Source: an uncultured Collinsella sp. (GTDB taxonomy: Bacteria; Actinomycetota; Coriobacteriia; Coriobacteriales; Coriobacteriaceae). From it: DNA of 5,290 nucleotides. Below the pieces are notes generated by a model. The model was given only the letters and a program-made list of their open reading frames with translations. It ran no database searches and was not told where the DNA came from. The translations under genes and the position numbers were made by a program. How positions within the stretch are numbered: the stretch's first letter is position 1; the number at the start of each line of letters is the position of its first letter. Shown one piece after another: positions 1 to 5,290 of this stretch. Where the stretch lies: assembly GCA_900552735.1 (NCBI GenBank), contig USBA01000139.1, positions 1 to 5,290 of the forward strand, given 5' to 3'.

Positions 1-249
1 CCCGGGCGGGGCCCCCAAAAAAAAAAAATTTTACACCTCGGCTCCCACGACTCGGTTAAAAACTTTTTTTTGGGGGGGGGCCCGCTCCCTTACGTACCAC
101 CATTGGAAACTTTGGCTGATACTTTGAAAGCGATGGGGCTTTTGTTGGCAGGGCCTTGGGGCCCGATTGGAAACTTTGGGACCGCCTTAAACGTTTGGCT
201 GAGTGTTGCTTTGGGTACCCTTTTGCTTAGTTTTGGGTTGTTTTATTAA
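1..249 (+). CDS. possible 3' end of a hydrophobic protein gene, 5' truncated
   Basis: Frame 1 is open from the first base to a TAA at 247-249, giving 82 residues without a start inside the window. Residues about 1-26 come largely from homopolymer runs (KKK, GGG) and look unreliable. Residues 33-50 (ETLADTLKAMGLLLAG) and 60-82 (ending LLLSFGLFY) are hydrophobic and could be membrane segments. The stop lies 14 bases before the ATG of the nitroreductase gene, with that gene's ribosome binding site in between, the spacing expected of two genes in one operon. Codon choice (TTG, CTT, GCT, GGG) matches the first 70 codons of the nitroreductase. I do not recognise the family. It could equally be a chance open frame in poor edge sequence. 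Confidence 0.3.
   Translation, partial: PGRGPQKKKILHLGSHDSVKNFFLGGGPLPYVPPLETLADTLKAMGLLLAGPWGPIGNFGTALNVWLSVALGTLLLSFGLFY
7..83. repeat. imperfect inverted repeat built of homopolymer runs
   Basis: The left arm reads G4-C5-A12-T4 (8-32). The right arm reads A5-C-T8-G9-C3 (58-83), so the arms are complementary except for run lengths and one C. About 25 bases separate them. Runs of this length are foreign to the rest of the window. It may be an assembly or base-calling artefact at a contig end rather than a biological hairpin. Confidence 0.45.
102..179. repeat. 14-bp direct repeat, two copies 64 bp apart
   Basis: ATTGGAAACTTTGG occurs exactly at 102-115 and 166-179. Its 3' part, AACTTTGG, recurs at 248-255 next to the ribosome binding site of the nitroreductase gene. 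TTTGGCTGA also occurs twice (111-119 and 194-202). The 64-bp spacing puts the two 14-mers in different frames of the open frame across this region, so they are not a protein repeat. Function unknown. Confidence 0.6.
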
Positions 250-253
250 CTTT

Positions 254-258
254 GGAGG
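254..258 (+). promoter_or_regulatory. ribosome binding site deciding the nitroreductase start
   Basis: GGAGG ends 5 bases before the ATG at 264. The only other in-frame start upstream is a TTG at 252-254 that overlaps this motif, so the ATG is preferred. Confidence 0.8.
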
Positions 259-263
259 CTCGT

Positions 264-794
264 ATGGGGTATTTGGATTTGGCTCGGGCTCGGTATTCTT
301 GTCGTTCTTTTGAGGATCGGGCTGTGGAGCAGGCTGTGGTGGATGTCATTGTTGAGGCTGGGCGTATTGCTCCTTCTGCTTGCAATAACCATCCAGCCCG
401 TGTGATGGTGTTGGATACGCCCGAGCTTTTGGAGAAGGCGGCTGCTTGTCAGCCTCGGTTTGCTCGTGATGGGTCCATCTTTGGCGCTCCGCTCATCTTC
501 CTCATTTGCAGCGTTACCGACGACGCTTGGGTTCGCCCCTATGACCAGATGAACTCCAGCGCTATCGACACCTCGATTGTTTGCGATCAAATGATGATGG
601 AGGCCGAGGAGCAAGGCCTGGGAACGTGTTGGGTATGCCATTTTAAGCCCGAGCTAGCCCGAGAGCGGTTCAACCTGCCCGAGGGCGTCTATCCCTATCA
701 CATGCTCGTCTGCGGCTATCCTGCCGACCACATCGCCGATCCCGAGCATCGCGAGGCCCGTACCATTCCCCTCTCCGACTTCCTCCTCAAGTAG
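264..794 (+). CDS. nitroreductase-family flavoprotein
   Basis: This 176-residue protein belongs to the FMN-dependent nitroreductase superfamily, whose members use NAD(P)H to reduce nitroaromatics, quinones or flavins in the cytoplasm; the substrate here cannot be told. The N-terminal FMN-binding signature is present: RYSCRSF at residues 10-16, then APSACNNHPA at 36-45, matching the family's R-R/S-S and A-P-S-A-x-N-x-Q-P patterns with His in place of the usual Gln. GLGTCWV (118-124), NLPEG (137-141) and CGYPA (150-154) match the family's C-terminal half. The length is that of the short, single-domain members. GGAGG supports the ATG start. A terminator follows at 839-882, and the gene converges on divIVA. 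Codon use changes sharply near base 474: C-ending codons are 5 of the first 70 but 54 of the last 106. Confidence 0.9.
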   Translation: MGYLDLARARYSCRSFEDRAVEQAVVDVIVEAGRIAPSACNNHPARVMVLDTPELLEKAAACQPRFARDGSIFGAPLIFLICSVTDDAWVRPYDQMNSSAIDTSIVCDQMMMEAEEQGLGTCWVCHFKPELARERFNLPEGVYPYHMLVCGYPADHIADPEHREARTIPLSDFLLK

Positions 795-838
795 TTCTTG
801 GGCATGCCCTAAAATCTACCTTTTACCGCTCACCCTTT

Positions 839-882
839 CGCCGAGTTCTGCCCTATCGCACGCAGAGCTCGGCGTTTTGTTT
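839..882 (+). terminator. intrinsic terminator after the nitroreductase gene
   Basis: CGCCGAGTTCTG (839-850) pairs with CAGAGCTCGGCG (863-874), a 12-bp stem with one G-U wobble and a 12-base loop. TTTTGTTT follows at 875-882. It lies 45 bases past the stop codon. Confidence 0.88.
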
Positions 883-902
883 CCCAACCCGTATGCAGCC
901 AC

Positions 903-931
903 AAAAAAGGAGCCCGCAGGCGCGAGCTCCT
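903..931 (-). terminator. intrinsic terminator after divIVA
   Basis: Read on the minus strand, AGGAGC-T-CGC, a GCCT tetraloop and GCG-G-GCTCCT form a 10-bp stem with one wobble (908-931), followed by six T's (908-903). It starts about 30 bases beyond the divIVA stop codon, so it probably ends the whole minus-strand transcript. Confidence 0.9.
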
Positions 932-960
932 CTTAAGGGCACGAGATTGTAGCTCTGGCG

Positions 961-1638
961 CTAGTCCAGGTCGTCGGCGGCAAAGTTGTCGATCGGGGCG
1001 AAGGGGTCAGCCACGGGAACAACCGGATCAGCGACAGGCAGCGGCTCGGCGGCGGGAACGGTCACTGCAGGAGAAGCCGCAGAACCGACCGGCGTGGAGG
1101 CCATAAGGTCGGACGGGAAGGAATTCTGCGCATCGTCCATGAAGTGCTGGATGAGCTTGAGGTACTCGGCTTTGAACTCCTCACGGGAAGCCTTCAGACG
1201 GTCGATCTCCTCGAGCTCGGCCTGCTTCTCGGTCAGGGCCTGACGGATGACCTCGCGGGCCTTGGCGTCGGCTTCGTTGCGGATGCGCTCAGCGTTCTCG
1301 TTGGCATCGTTGACGATGCCCTCGGCGGTCTGCTGGGCAGCAATCAGCGCAGCGGAGATCTGGCGCTCCTGAGCGGAGAAGTCGGGTGCGGGAGCGGCCA
1401 CAGGAGCGGCGGGAACGGCCTGAGCGGCAGCGTCCTGAGCCTGGGCAAGCTGGGCCTGCGTGTCGGCAAGCTGCTGCTCGGTGGCAGTCAGACGACCCTT
1501 AAGATCGACAATCTTGGCAAGCATAGCGTCAACCTCGGAGGACAGCGTCTCCAAAAAGACGTCGACCTCGGCGGGATCATAGCCGCGCTTGGCCTCAGAG
1601 AAAGTCTGAGCCTGGATGTCAGCAGGGGTAATAGCCAT
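961..1638 (-). CDS. divIVA: DivIVA cell-division/polarity protein
   Basis: DivIVA proteins bind negatively curved membrane at poles and septa and recruit division or polar-growth partners. The 225-residue product has the conserved N-terminal domain (about 1-60): TPADIQ, then KRGYDPAEVDVFLE at 17-30. Lys-Arg ahead of GYD resembles actinobacterial Wag31 rather than the Phe-Arg of Bacillus. Residues 36-68 begin a coiled coil. An Ala/Pro-rich linker (about 69-86) follows, then a long coiled coil (about 90-172, rich in A, E, R and Q). The tail, 180-225, is Pro/Val/Ala-rich with PVADP twice (201-205 and 208-212) and an acidic end. AAAGGAG (1653-1647) lies 8 bases before the ATG. It is the last gene of the yggS-sepF-yggT-divIVA order, 62 bases after yggT, and is followed by a terminator. 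Confidence 0.95.
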   Translation of the reverse strand: MAITPADIQAQTFSEAKRGYDPAEVDVFLETLSSEVDAMLAKIVDLKGRLTATEQQLADTQAQLAQAQDAAAQAVPAAPVAAPAPDFSAQERQISAALIAAQQTAEGIVNDANENAERIRNEADAKAREVIRQALTEKQAELEEIDRLKASREEFKAEYLKLIQHFMDDAQNSFPSDLMASTPVGSAASPAVTVPAAEPLPVADPVVPVADPFAPIDNFAADDLD

Positions 1639-1646
1639 AACAAGTT

Positions 1647-1653
1647 CTCCTTT
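1647..1653 (-). promoter_or_regulatory. strong ribosome binding site of divIVA
   Basis: AAAGGAG on the minus strand, with an 8-base spacer to the ATG at 1638-1636. It is the closest match to the anti-Shine-Dalgarno consensus in the window, consistent with high expression of this structural protein. Confidence 0.8.
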
Positions 1654-1700
1654 ATCATCGCCTTGGCGCCGGGCGCCCGACGTAAGTTACTGAGCCAGTA

Positions 1701-1982
1701 CTATACGAGTATACCTATAAGAAGCTGCAGAATCAGCCTCTGCACCAACTGCAACGCAATAATCGCAACGACCGGCGAAAAATCAACGCCGCCCATCGGC
1801 GGAATAAACCGACGAAACAGGTTGAGCCACGGACCGCAGACGCTATCGAGCACCGCGGCGATATCCTGCAGCAGGCCGCCCTGCTTCATGGGAATCCACG
1901 TCATAAAGCAATAGACCACAATAAGTGTGGAGTAGAAGTTGAACAGCGTGTTGACCAGCTGGACAATGGTGTAGATGTTGAT
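1701..1982 (-). CDS. yggT: YggT/YlmG-family small membrane protein, start uncertain
   Basis: YggT/YlmG proteins are small integral membrane proteins found next to sepF in Gram-positive bacteria and linked to division or envelope functions; the biochemical role is not settled. The family core is clear: TWIP, then FRRFIPPMGGVDFSP, followed by a second membrane segment (AIIALQLVQRLILQLLIGIL). The nearest canonical start is GTG at 1919 (72 residues), but it has no ribosome binding site and would cut off most of the first membrane segment. The frame stays open to the sepF stop (TAA, 2006-2004) and encodes typical family sequence (NIYTIVQLVNTLFNFYSTLIV) with no ATG, GTG or TTG. I place the start at ATC 1982-1980, six bases after GAGGAG, which gives 93 residues, a usual length. 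ATT at 1988 is another option. A base error in the start codon is also possible. The family call is firm; the start is not. Confidence 0.82.
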   Translation of the reverse strand: MNIYTIVQLVNTLFNFYSTLIVVYCFMTWIPMKQGGLLQDIAAVLDSVCGPWLNLFRRFIPPMGGVDFSPVVAIIALQLVQRLILQLLIGILV

Positions 1983-1988
1983 GAGAAT

Positions 1989-1994
1989 CTCCTC
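1989..1994 (-). promoter_or_regulatory. likely ribosome binding site of yggT
   Basis: GAGGAG on the minus strand, just after the sepF stop codon. With a normal 5-8 base spacer it points to a start around ATC 1982-1980, where no canonical start codon exists. Confidence 0.5.
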
Positions 1995-2003
1995 GTCTTG
2001 GGT

Positions 2004-2729
2004 TTACTTAAGGTAGCCGTCGGCGCGCAGCTTCTTGAGGTCCGAATCCTTGACCTCGCAGCCGGCGGGCAGCACCATAAACACGCGATCGCCCACCTCT
2101 TTGACCGTAGCGCCCAGGCCGCAGGCAAAGCCATAGCTAAAGTCCAGGACACGCTTGGCGACCTCGGTGCGAACGCCAACAAAAATCAGCGCAACGGGCT
2201 GCTTGGTGCGCACGCGGCGGACAACGGTCTCGACATCGTCATAGCTCTCAGGGCGCAGGACATAGGCAGGCAGCTGCGGCGTGGCGTTAATGATGTTGTT
2301 TGCATAGGCCGAGGCGTCGCTCGGCGCAGAAGCGGGCGCAGGTGCCGCGGCACGAGCGCGGGCGCTCTCGGCATAACTCGACGGCGTGTCGTAAGCGCCG
2401 GGGCGATAGCCGCCTGCGGCACTATCCTGAGAACGCGACGGCGGATTGTACGTCGTTGCATGACGCGAGTCATCGCCGACCAGCTGGCCGGAGCGCGTAT
2501 ACACGGCGACCGACTCGGCCTCACCGCGGCGCGTCTGGCCCAGCAGGCCGTTACTCGGCTCGTCCTGGGTATAGAAGCCCTCGCCCGAGGTACCGCTGTA
2601 GCCGTTGTTCTGATAGCCATCATCGTAGCCGTCATCGTAGCCGTAGTCGTCATCCTGGTCATAGCTCTGGTCGTAACCCTGCTGGCCGCCCAGGTGCATC
2701 TTATTTTTAATCTCGTCAAGGAAGCCCAT
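2004..2729 (-). CDS. sepF: SepF, membrane anchor of FtsZ
   Basis: SepF binds the C-terminus of FtsZ and ties the Z-ring to the membrane in Gram-positive bacteria lacking FtsA. The 241-residue protein starts with a short amphipathic segment (MGFLDEIKNKM, 1-11), the usual SepF membrane-targeting helix. A long low-complexity linker follows: residues 19-53 are rich in Tyr, Asp and Gly with repeated YDDG, and 90-145 are Ala/Pro/Ser-rich. The SepF domain covers about 155-222: VLRPESYDDVETVV, PVALIFVGV, RVLDFSYGFACGLGATVKE and RVFMVLPAG. The common VVLNL strand appears here as ALIFVG, without the usual Asn. GAGAGGA (2743-2737) lies 7 bases before the ATG. It is larger than the Bacillus protein (about 150 residues) because of the linker. 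It stands 60 bases after yggS. Confidence 0.93.
   Translation of the reverse strand: MGFLDEIKNKMHLGGQQGYDQSYDQDDDYGYDDGYDDGYQNNGYSGTSGEGFYTQDEPSNGLLGQTRRGEAESVAVYTRSGQLVGDDSRHATTYNPPSRSQDSAAGGYRPGAYDTPSSYAESARARAAAPAPASAPSDASAYANNIINATPQLPAYVLRPESYDDVETVVRRVRTKQPVALIFVGVRTEVAKRVLDFSYGFACGLGATVKEVGDRVFMVLPAGCEVKDSDLKKLRADGYLK
2619..2642. repeat. two 12-bp tandem units within sepF
   Basis: ATCATCGTAGCC and GTCATCGTAGCC (+ strand) are adjacent and differ at one base. On the coding strand they give the repeated Gly-Tyr-Asp-Asp of the SepF linker. Further Tyr/Asp codons on both sides suggest expansion by slippage. Confidence 0.75.
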
Positions 2730-2759
2730 GGTTGTGTCCTCTCACGGTTTAGTGCAGGC

Positions 2760-2788
2760 GCTCTGTAAACCAGTGCGCACTTCAGAGC
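2760..2788 (-). other. small hairpin with palindromic loop between yggS and sepF
   Basis: GCTCTG (2760-2765) and CAGAGC (2783-2788) form a 6-bp stem, and the loop contains the perfect 10-bp palindrome AGTGCGCACT (2772-2781). It begins one base after the yggS stop codon. No T-run follows, so it is not a standard terminator. It could be a processing or stabilising hairpin, a binding site, or chance. Confidence 0.35.
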
Positions 2789-2789
2789 C

Positions 2790-3527
2790 CTATTTTACTG
2801 CAAACTCCGGGCTAAATACTACCCTGCCCAGGCGAACGAGCGTAGAGCCCTCCTCAAGGGCAGGCTCAAAGTCCTCGCTCATGCCGCAAGAAAGCTCGGG
2901 CAGCCTCAGATCGGGATGCGCCGCCTCCAACTCATCCCTCAGCTCTCGCAGCCCGGCAAAGGTGCGACGCGCCACATCCTTGTTCCCCCGAGGGGCCATA
3001 GTCATAAGGCCCTGCACACAAATTCCCTCAAGTTCCGCAAGCTCGCCGGCAGCCCCACGAATCTCATCGGGCGAAAAGCCGCCCTTGGACTCCTCGCCGC
3101 TTACGTTAACCTCGATTAGCACCTGTTGGGGAGCAGAAAGCTCGCCCGCTTCGATCTTGCGAACGGCACGGCTCGAGATCGCCTGCGCCAAATGAAGCGA
3201 ACCAACCGAATGAATCAGCTCGGCCGAACCCAACACCGCGTTAATCTTGTTGGTCTGAAGGTTGCCGATCATATCAAAGCGTACCTCGGGCAGCTCCGGA
3301 TGCTCCGCCAGACCTGCGAGTTTGCGGACGAGCTCTTGCGGGCGGTTCTCGGCAAAATGGCGGTATCCCACCTGGATGGCCACGATGGTCTCATCGACGC
3401 CGACGGTCTTGGACACGGCAATCAGACGCGCGGCATCGCGGGACCTCCCGGCGCGATCGAGCGCGGCATAGAAACGCTCAAGTATCTGCTCGCGGCGAGC
3501 GCGCATTACATTCAAATAGTTATCCAT
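2790..3527 (-). CDS. yggS: YggS/PLPBP-family pyridoxal phosphate-binding protein
   Basis: This family binds pyridoxal 5'-phosphate on an alanine-racemase-like TIM barrel without known catalysis and keeps vitamin B6 and amino/keto-acid pools in balance. The 245-residue length is typical. AVSKT (37-41) carries the PLP lysine, Lys40. FAENRPQEL (58-66), IGNLQTNK (87-94; many homologs have IGHLQ), GLMTMAP (173-179), LSCGMSEDFEPALEEGST (212-229) and VRLG (231-234), the last two binding phosphate, follow in the expected order. I chose the ATG at 3527 because GGAGG (3541-3537) lies 9 bases upstream; an in-frame TTG at 3533 is only 3 bases from it. The gene commonly precedes sepF in Firmicutes and Actinobacteria, as here. 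It starts 120 bases after phoU. Confidence 0.95.
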   Translation of the reverse strand: MDNYLNVMRARREQILERFYAALDRAGRSRDAARLIAVSKTVGVDETIVAIQVGYRHFAENRPQELVRKLAGLAEHPELPEVRFDMIGNLQTNKINAVLGSAELIHSVGSLHLAQAISSRAVRKIEAGELSAPQQVLIEVNVSGEESKGGFSPDEIRGAAGELAELEGICVQGLMTMAPRGNKDVARRTFAGLRELRDELEAAHPDLRLPELSCGMSEDFEPALEEGSTLVRLGRVVFSPEFAVK

Positions 3528-3536
3528 TGCCAATCG

Positions 3537-3541
3537 CCTCC
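3537..3541 (-). promoter_or_regulatory. ribosome binding site deciding the yggS start
   Basis: GGAGG on the minus strand. The spacer is 9 bases to the ATG at 3527 and 3 bases to the TTG at 3533, so the ATG is the likely start. Confidence 0.7.
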
Positions 3542-3577
3542 GCTAACAGCACAACAAGTAGTCCCATGCTAACGCAA

Positions 3578-3609
3578 GAGCGCAACCCCGCATCCGCAAG
3601 GCCGCGCTC
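3578..3609 (-). terminator. wobble-rich hairpin between phoU and yggS, possible weak terminator
   Basis: The minus-strand RNA can form a 14-bp stem, GAGCGCGGCCUUGC with GCGGGGUUGCGCUC, closed by a GGAU tetraloop. Ten pairs are Watson-Crick and four are G-U. The + strand copy would have A-C mismatches at those four places, so the structure favours the coding direction of phoU. The following bases, UUGCGUUAG, are only mildly U-rich. It may be a partial terminator or RNA-processing signal separating the phosphate genes from the division genes. Confidence 0.42.
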
Positions 3610-3647
3610 CCTTAGGTATTTACAATCTCTCAACGAACGGGGCTACC

Positions 3648-4505
3648 CTATTCCTCGTCGTCCTCGGCATCATCCTCGTCCTCAAGATGATCCAACAGGT
3701 AGCGAAGACCCTCGCTCACCTCGTTAACGGGCACCTTGGCAACATAGCGTGCATCGACGGCGGGCCTCATGATGACGCCCTCGCCCGAAGGCACGCGCAT
3801 GCTCTCGAGCTCATCCTCGTCCGTGCGGGCGATATCGCCGGCTGTCATGCGCTGCCCGGTCAAAAGGAAGGTCAGACGGCAGGCGGCATCGATGGAGATC
3901 GAAGCGATGCGATCGAGGTAGCGCGAGACCATGATGGCGCGGCGCAGGTCGTCATAGTTGCTGTCATCGTCCATAAAATCGCCGGTGTCCATGCGGTTAA
4001 AGGTGCGGAAGAACTTCTCATACGCCGCATGCACCGGCTCGTCCTCGACGGCCAAGTTGCAGATGATGGACATGTCGTTAGTGACGAGCGCAGAAAGCGA
4101 CGAACCCAGCACCTGGTAAACAGCTTCGGCCTCGGCCTCAACCGTACCGACGAGCTCCTGGGGCAGCGAGATGTCGGCCTTGACCATGTGACGCGTGGCG
4201 CGGCAGATCTGGCGAACCTTATCGGTCATGCGCTGCAGGTTAAAGTCGACGTAGATAATCGTCTGCAGCAATCGGAAGTCGGAGGCGACCGGCGACTGCG
4301 TGGCGATCAGGTTGTAGCACACGGCCTCCAAATTGGCGCAGCGAGCATCAATCGAAAGCGTGCGCTTCTTGGTCTTGGTGGCGAGCTTGCGGTCGTCGGT
4401 CACATAGGCCTTCACGGCATCATGAAGGGCAAGATCGACGGCCTCGTAGATGCTCAGCATCTCGTGACGGGCCTCGACGAGCTGACGGGAAAACAGTTTG
4501 CGCAT
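3648..4505 (-). CDS. phoU: PhoU-family phosphate-uptake regulator
   Basis: PhoU is a cytoplasmic helical protein that works with the PstSCAB transporter and a PhoR-type kinase to limit phosphate uptake and Pho-regulon activity. The 285-residue product has the expected two three-helix PhoU repeats: the first spans about 10-105 (including DFNLQRMTDKVRQI at 87-100), the second about 118-216 (including SRYLDRIASISIDAACRL at 194-211, then LLTGQ). A further 70 residues follow, ending in an almost wholly acidic run (274-285), making it longer than the usual 215-240. The metal-ligating E/D-x-x-x-D motifs are imperfect: QRMTD (91-95) and DRIAS (198-202). GGAG (4515-4512) lies 6 bases before the ATG. 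It directly follows pstB, as in classical pst operons. PhoU-like proteins of other systems are possible, but the pstB link supports this call. Confidence 0.92.
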   Translation of the reverse strand: MRKLFSRQLVEARHEMLSIYEAVDLALHDAVKAYVTDDRKLATKTKKRTLSIDARCANLEAVCYNLIATQSPVASDFRLLQTIIYVDFNLQRMTDKVRQICRATRHMVKADISLPQELVGTVEAEAEAVYQVLGSSLSALVTNDMSIICNLAVEDEPVHAAYEKFFRTFNRMDTGDFMDDDSNYDDLRRAIMVSRYLDRIASISIDAACRLTFLLTGQRMTAGDIARTDEDELESMRVPSGEGVIMRPAVDARYVAKVPVNEVSEGLRYLLDHLEDEDDAEDDEE

Positions 4506-4525
4506 GGTTCACTCCAATCAGTTGG

Positions 4526-4597
4526 GTGCGGTCATGCCGCCCGCACAGTGAATACGCACCGGACCAGGTCCGATCGGCTTGGGACTAGTCGCGCCGA

Positions 4598-4599
<2 letters not shown>
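4526..4599 (-). other. cluster of dyads in the pstB-phoU gap
   Basis: Three inverted repeats fill the 92-base gap: GATCGGC (4572-4578) with GCCGATC (4593-4599), overlapping the pstB stop; CGGACC-A-GGTCCG (4560-4572); and GTGCGG (4526-4531) with CCGCAC (4541-4546). The first two share a base and cannot both form fully. No T-run follows any of them. Hairpins after pstB could protect the upstream mRNA or lower phoU relative to pstB. Confidence 0.35.

Positions 4600-5290
<691 letters not shown>

Noticed and set aside
102..179. The repeated 14-mer as the start of a CRISPR array
   Set aside because: There are only two full copies, the unit is too short for a CRISPR repeat, there is no further periodicity, and no cas gene is nearby.
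240..256. TATTAA at 244-249 as a -10 box for the nitroreductase gene
   Set aside because: Transcription would start inside the ribosome binding site, and no reasonable -35 is present at the right distance.
1661..1680. GGCGCC/GGGCGCCC palindromes upstream of divIVA as a terminator or operator
   Set aside because: The two short palindromes overlap, leave no usable loop and have no following T-run. They are likely a GC-rich coincidence.
1700..1713. Tandem TATACT and TATAGT (minus strand) as -10 boxes of a divIVA promoter
   Set aside because: No -35 hexamer resembling TTGACA lies 16-18 bases upstream of either, and they fall at the 3' end of yggT coding sequence. An internal promoter remains possible but unsupported.
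1144..1914. Long + strand open frame opposite divIVA and yggT
   Set aside because: It lies antisense to two well-supported genes, has a Leu/Gly-rich product with no recognisable domain, and is a by-product of GC-rich codon structure.
1998..2768. 256-codon + strand open frame opposite sepF
   Set aside because: Antisense to a clear SepF. Its Ala/Val/Arg-rich product mirrors the Tyr/Asp repeat codons and shows no family match.

Overview
The window looks like a chromosomal segment of a GC-rich actinobacterium, most likely a Coriobacteriia gut commensal close to Collinsella. This rests on protein flavour (a DivIVA with the actinobacterial KRGY-type N-terminus, a Tyr/Asp-rich SepF), mostly C-ending codons, and the actinobacterial order yggS-sepF-yggT-divIVA. 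The genus is inferred; no database was searched.

Layout. Bases 1-249 are a homopolymer-rich, low-complexity edge with one open forward frame that may be the 3' end of a small hydrophobic protein. Bases 264-794 encode, on the + strand, a short FMN-dependent nitroreductase-family protein. Two good intrinsic terminators, one per strand, fill the convergent gap 795-960. Everything from 961 to 5290 is read on the minus strand, in transcription order: pstB (5' end outside the window), phoU, yggS (PLP-binding protein), sepF, yggT/ylmG and divIVA. Gaps between these genes are about 20-120 bases. Three of them hold dyads that could tune expression between cistrons.

Function. PstB powers high-affinity phosphate uptake, and PhoU restrains uptake and Pho signalling. 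SepF tethers FtsZ to the membrane, YggT is a small membrane protein of the division/envelope neighbourhood, and DivIVA marks curved membrane and poles. YggS handles pyridoxal phosphate and is a customary passenger of this cluster. The window therefore joins a phosphate-uptake module to a division/polarity module on one strand.

Oddities. YggT has no ATG/GTG/TTG start ahead of its first membrane segment. Synonymous codon use changes abruptly inside the nitroreductase gene, near base 474. PhoU has degenerate metal-site motifs and an acidic tail. A strand-specific wobble hairpin lies between phoU and yggS. The first ~250 bases may be unreliable sequence. I see no CRISPR array, tRNA, rRNA, insertion sequence, phage gene or convincing new defence system.
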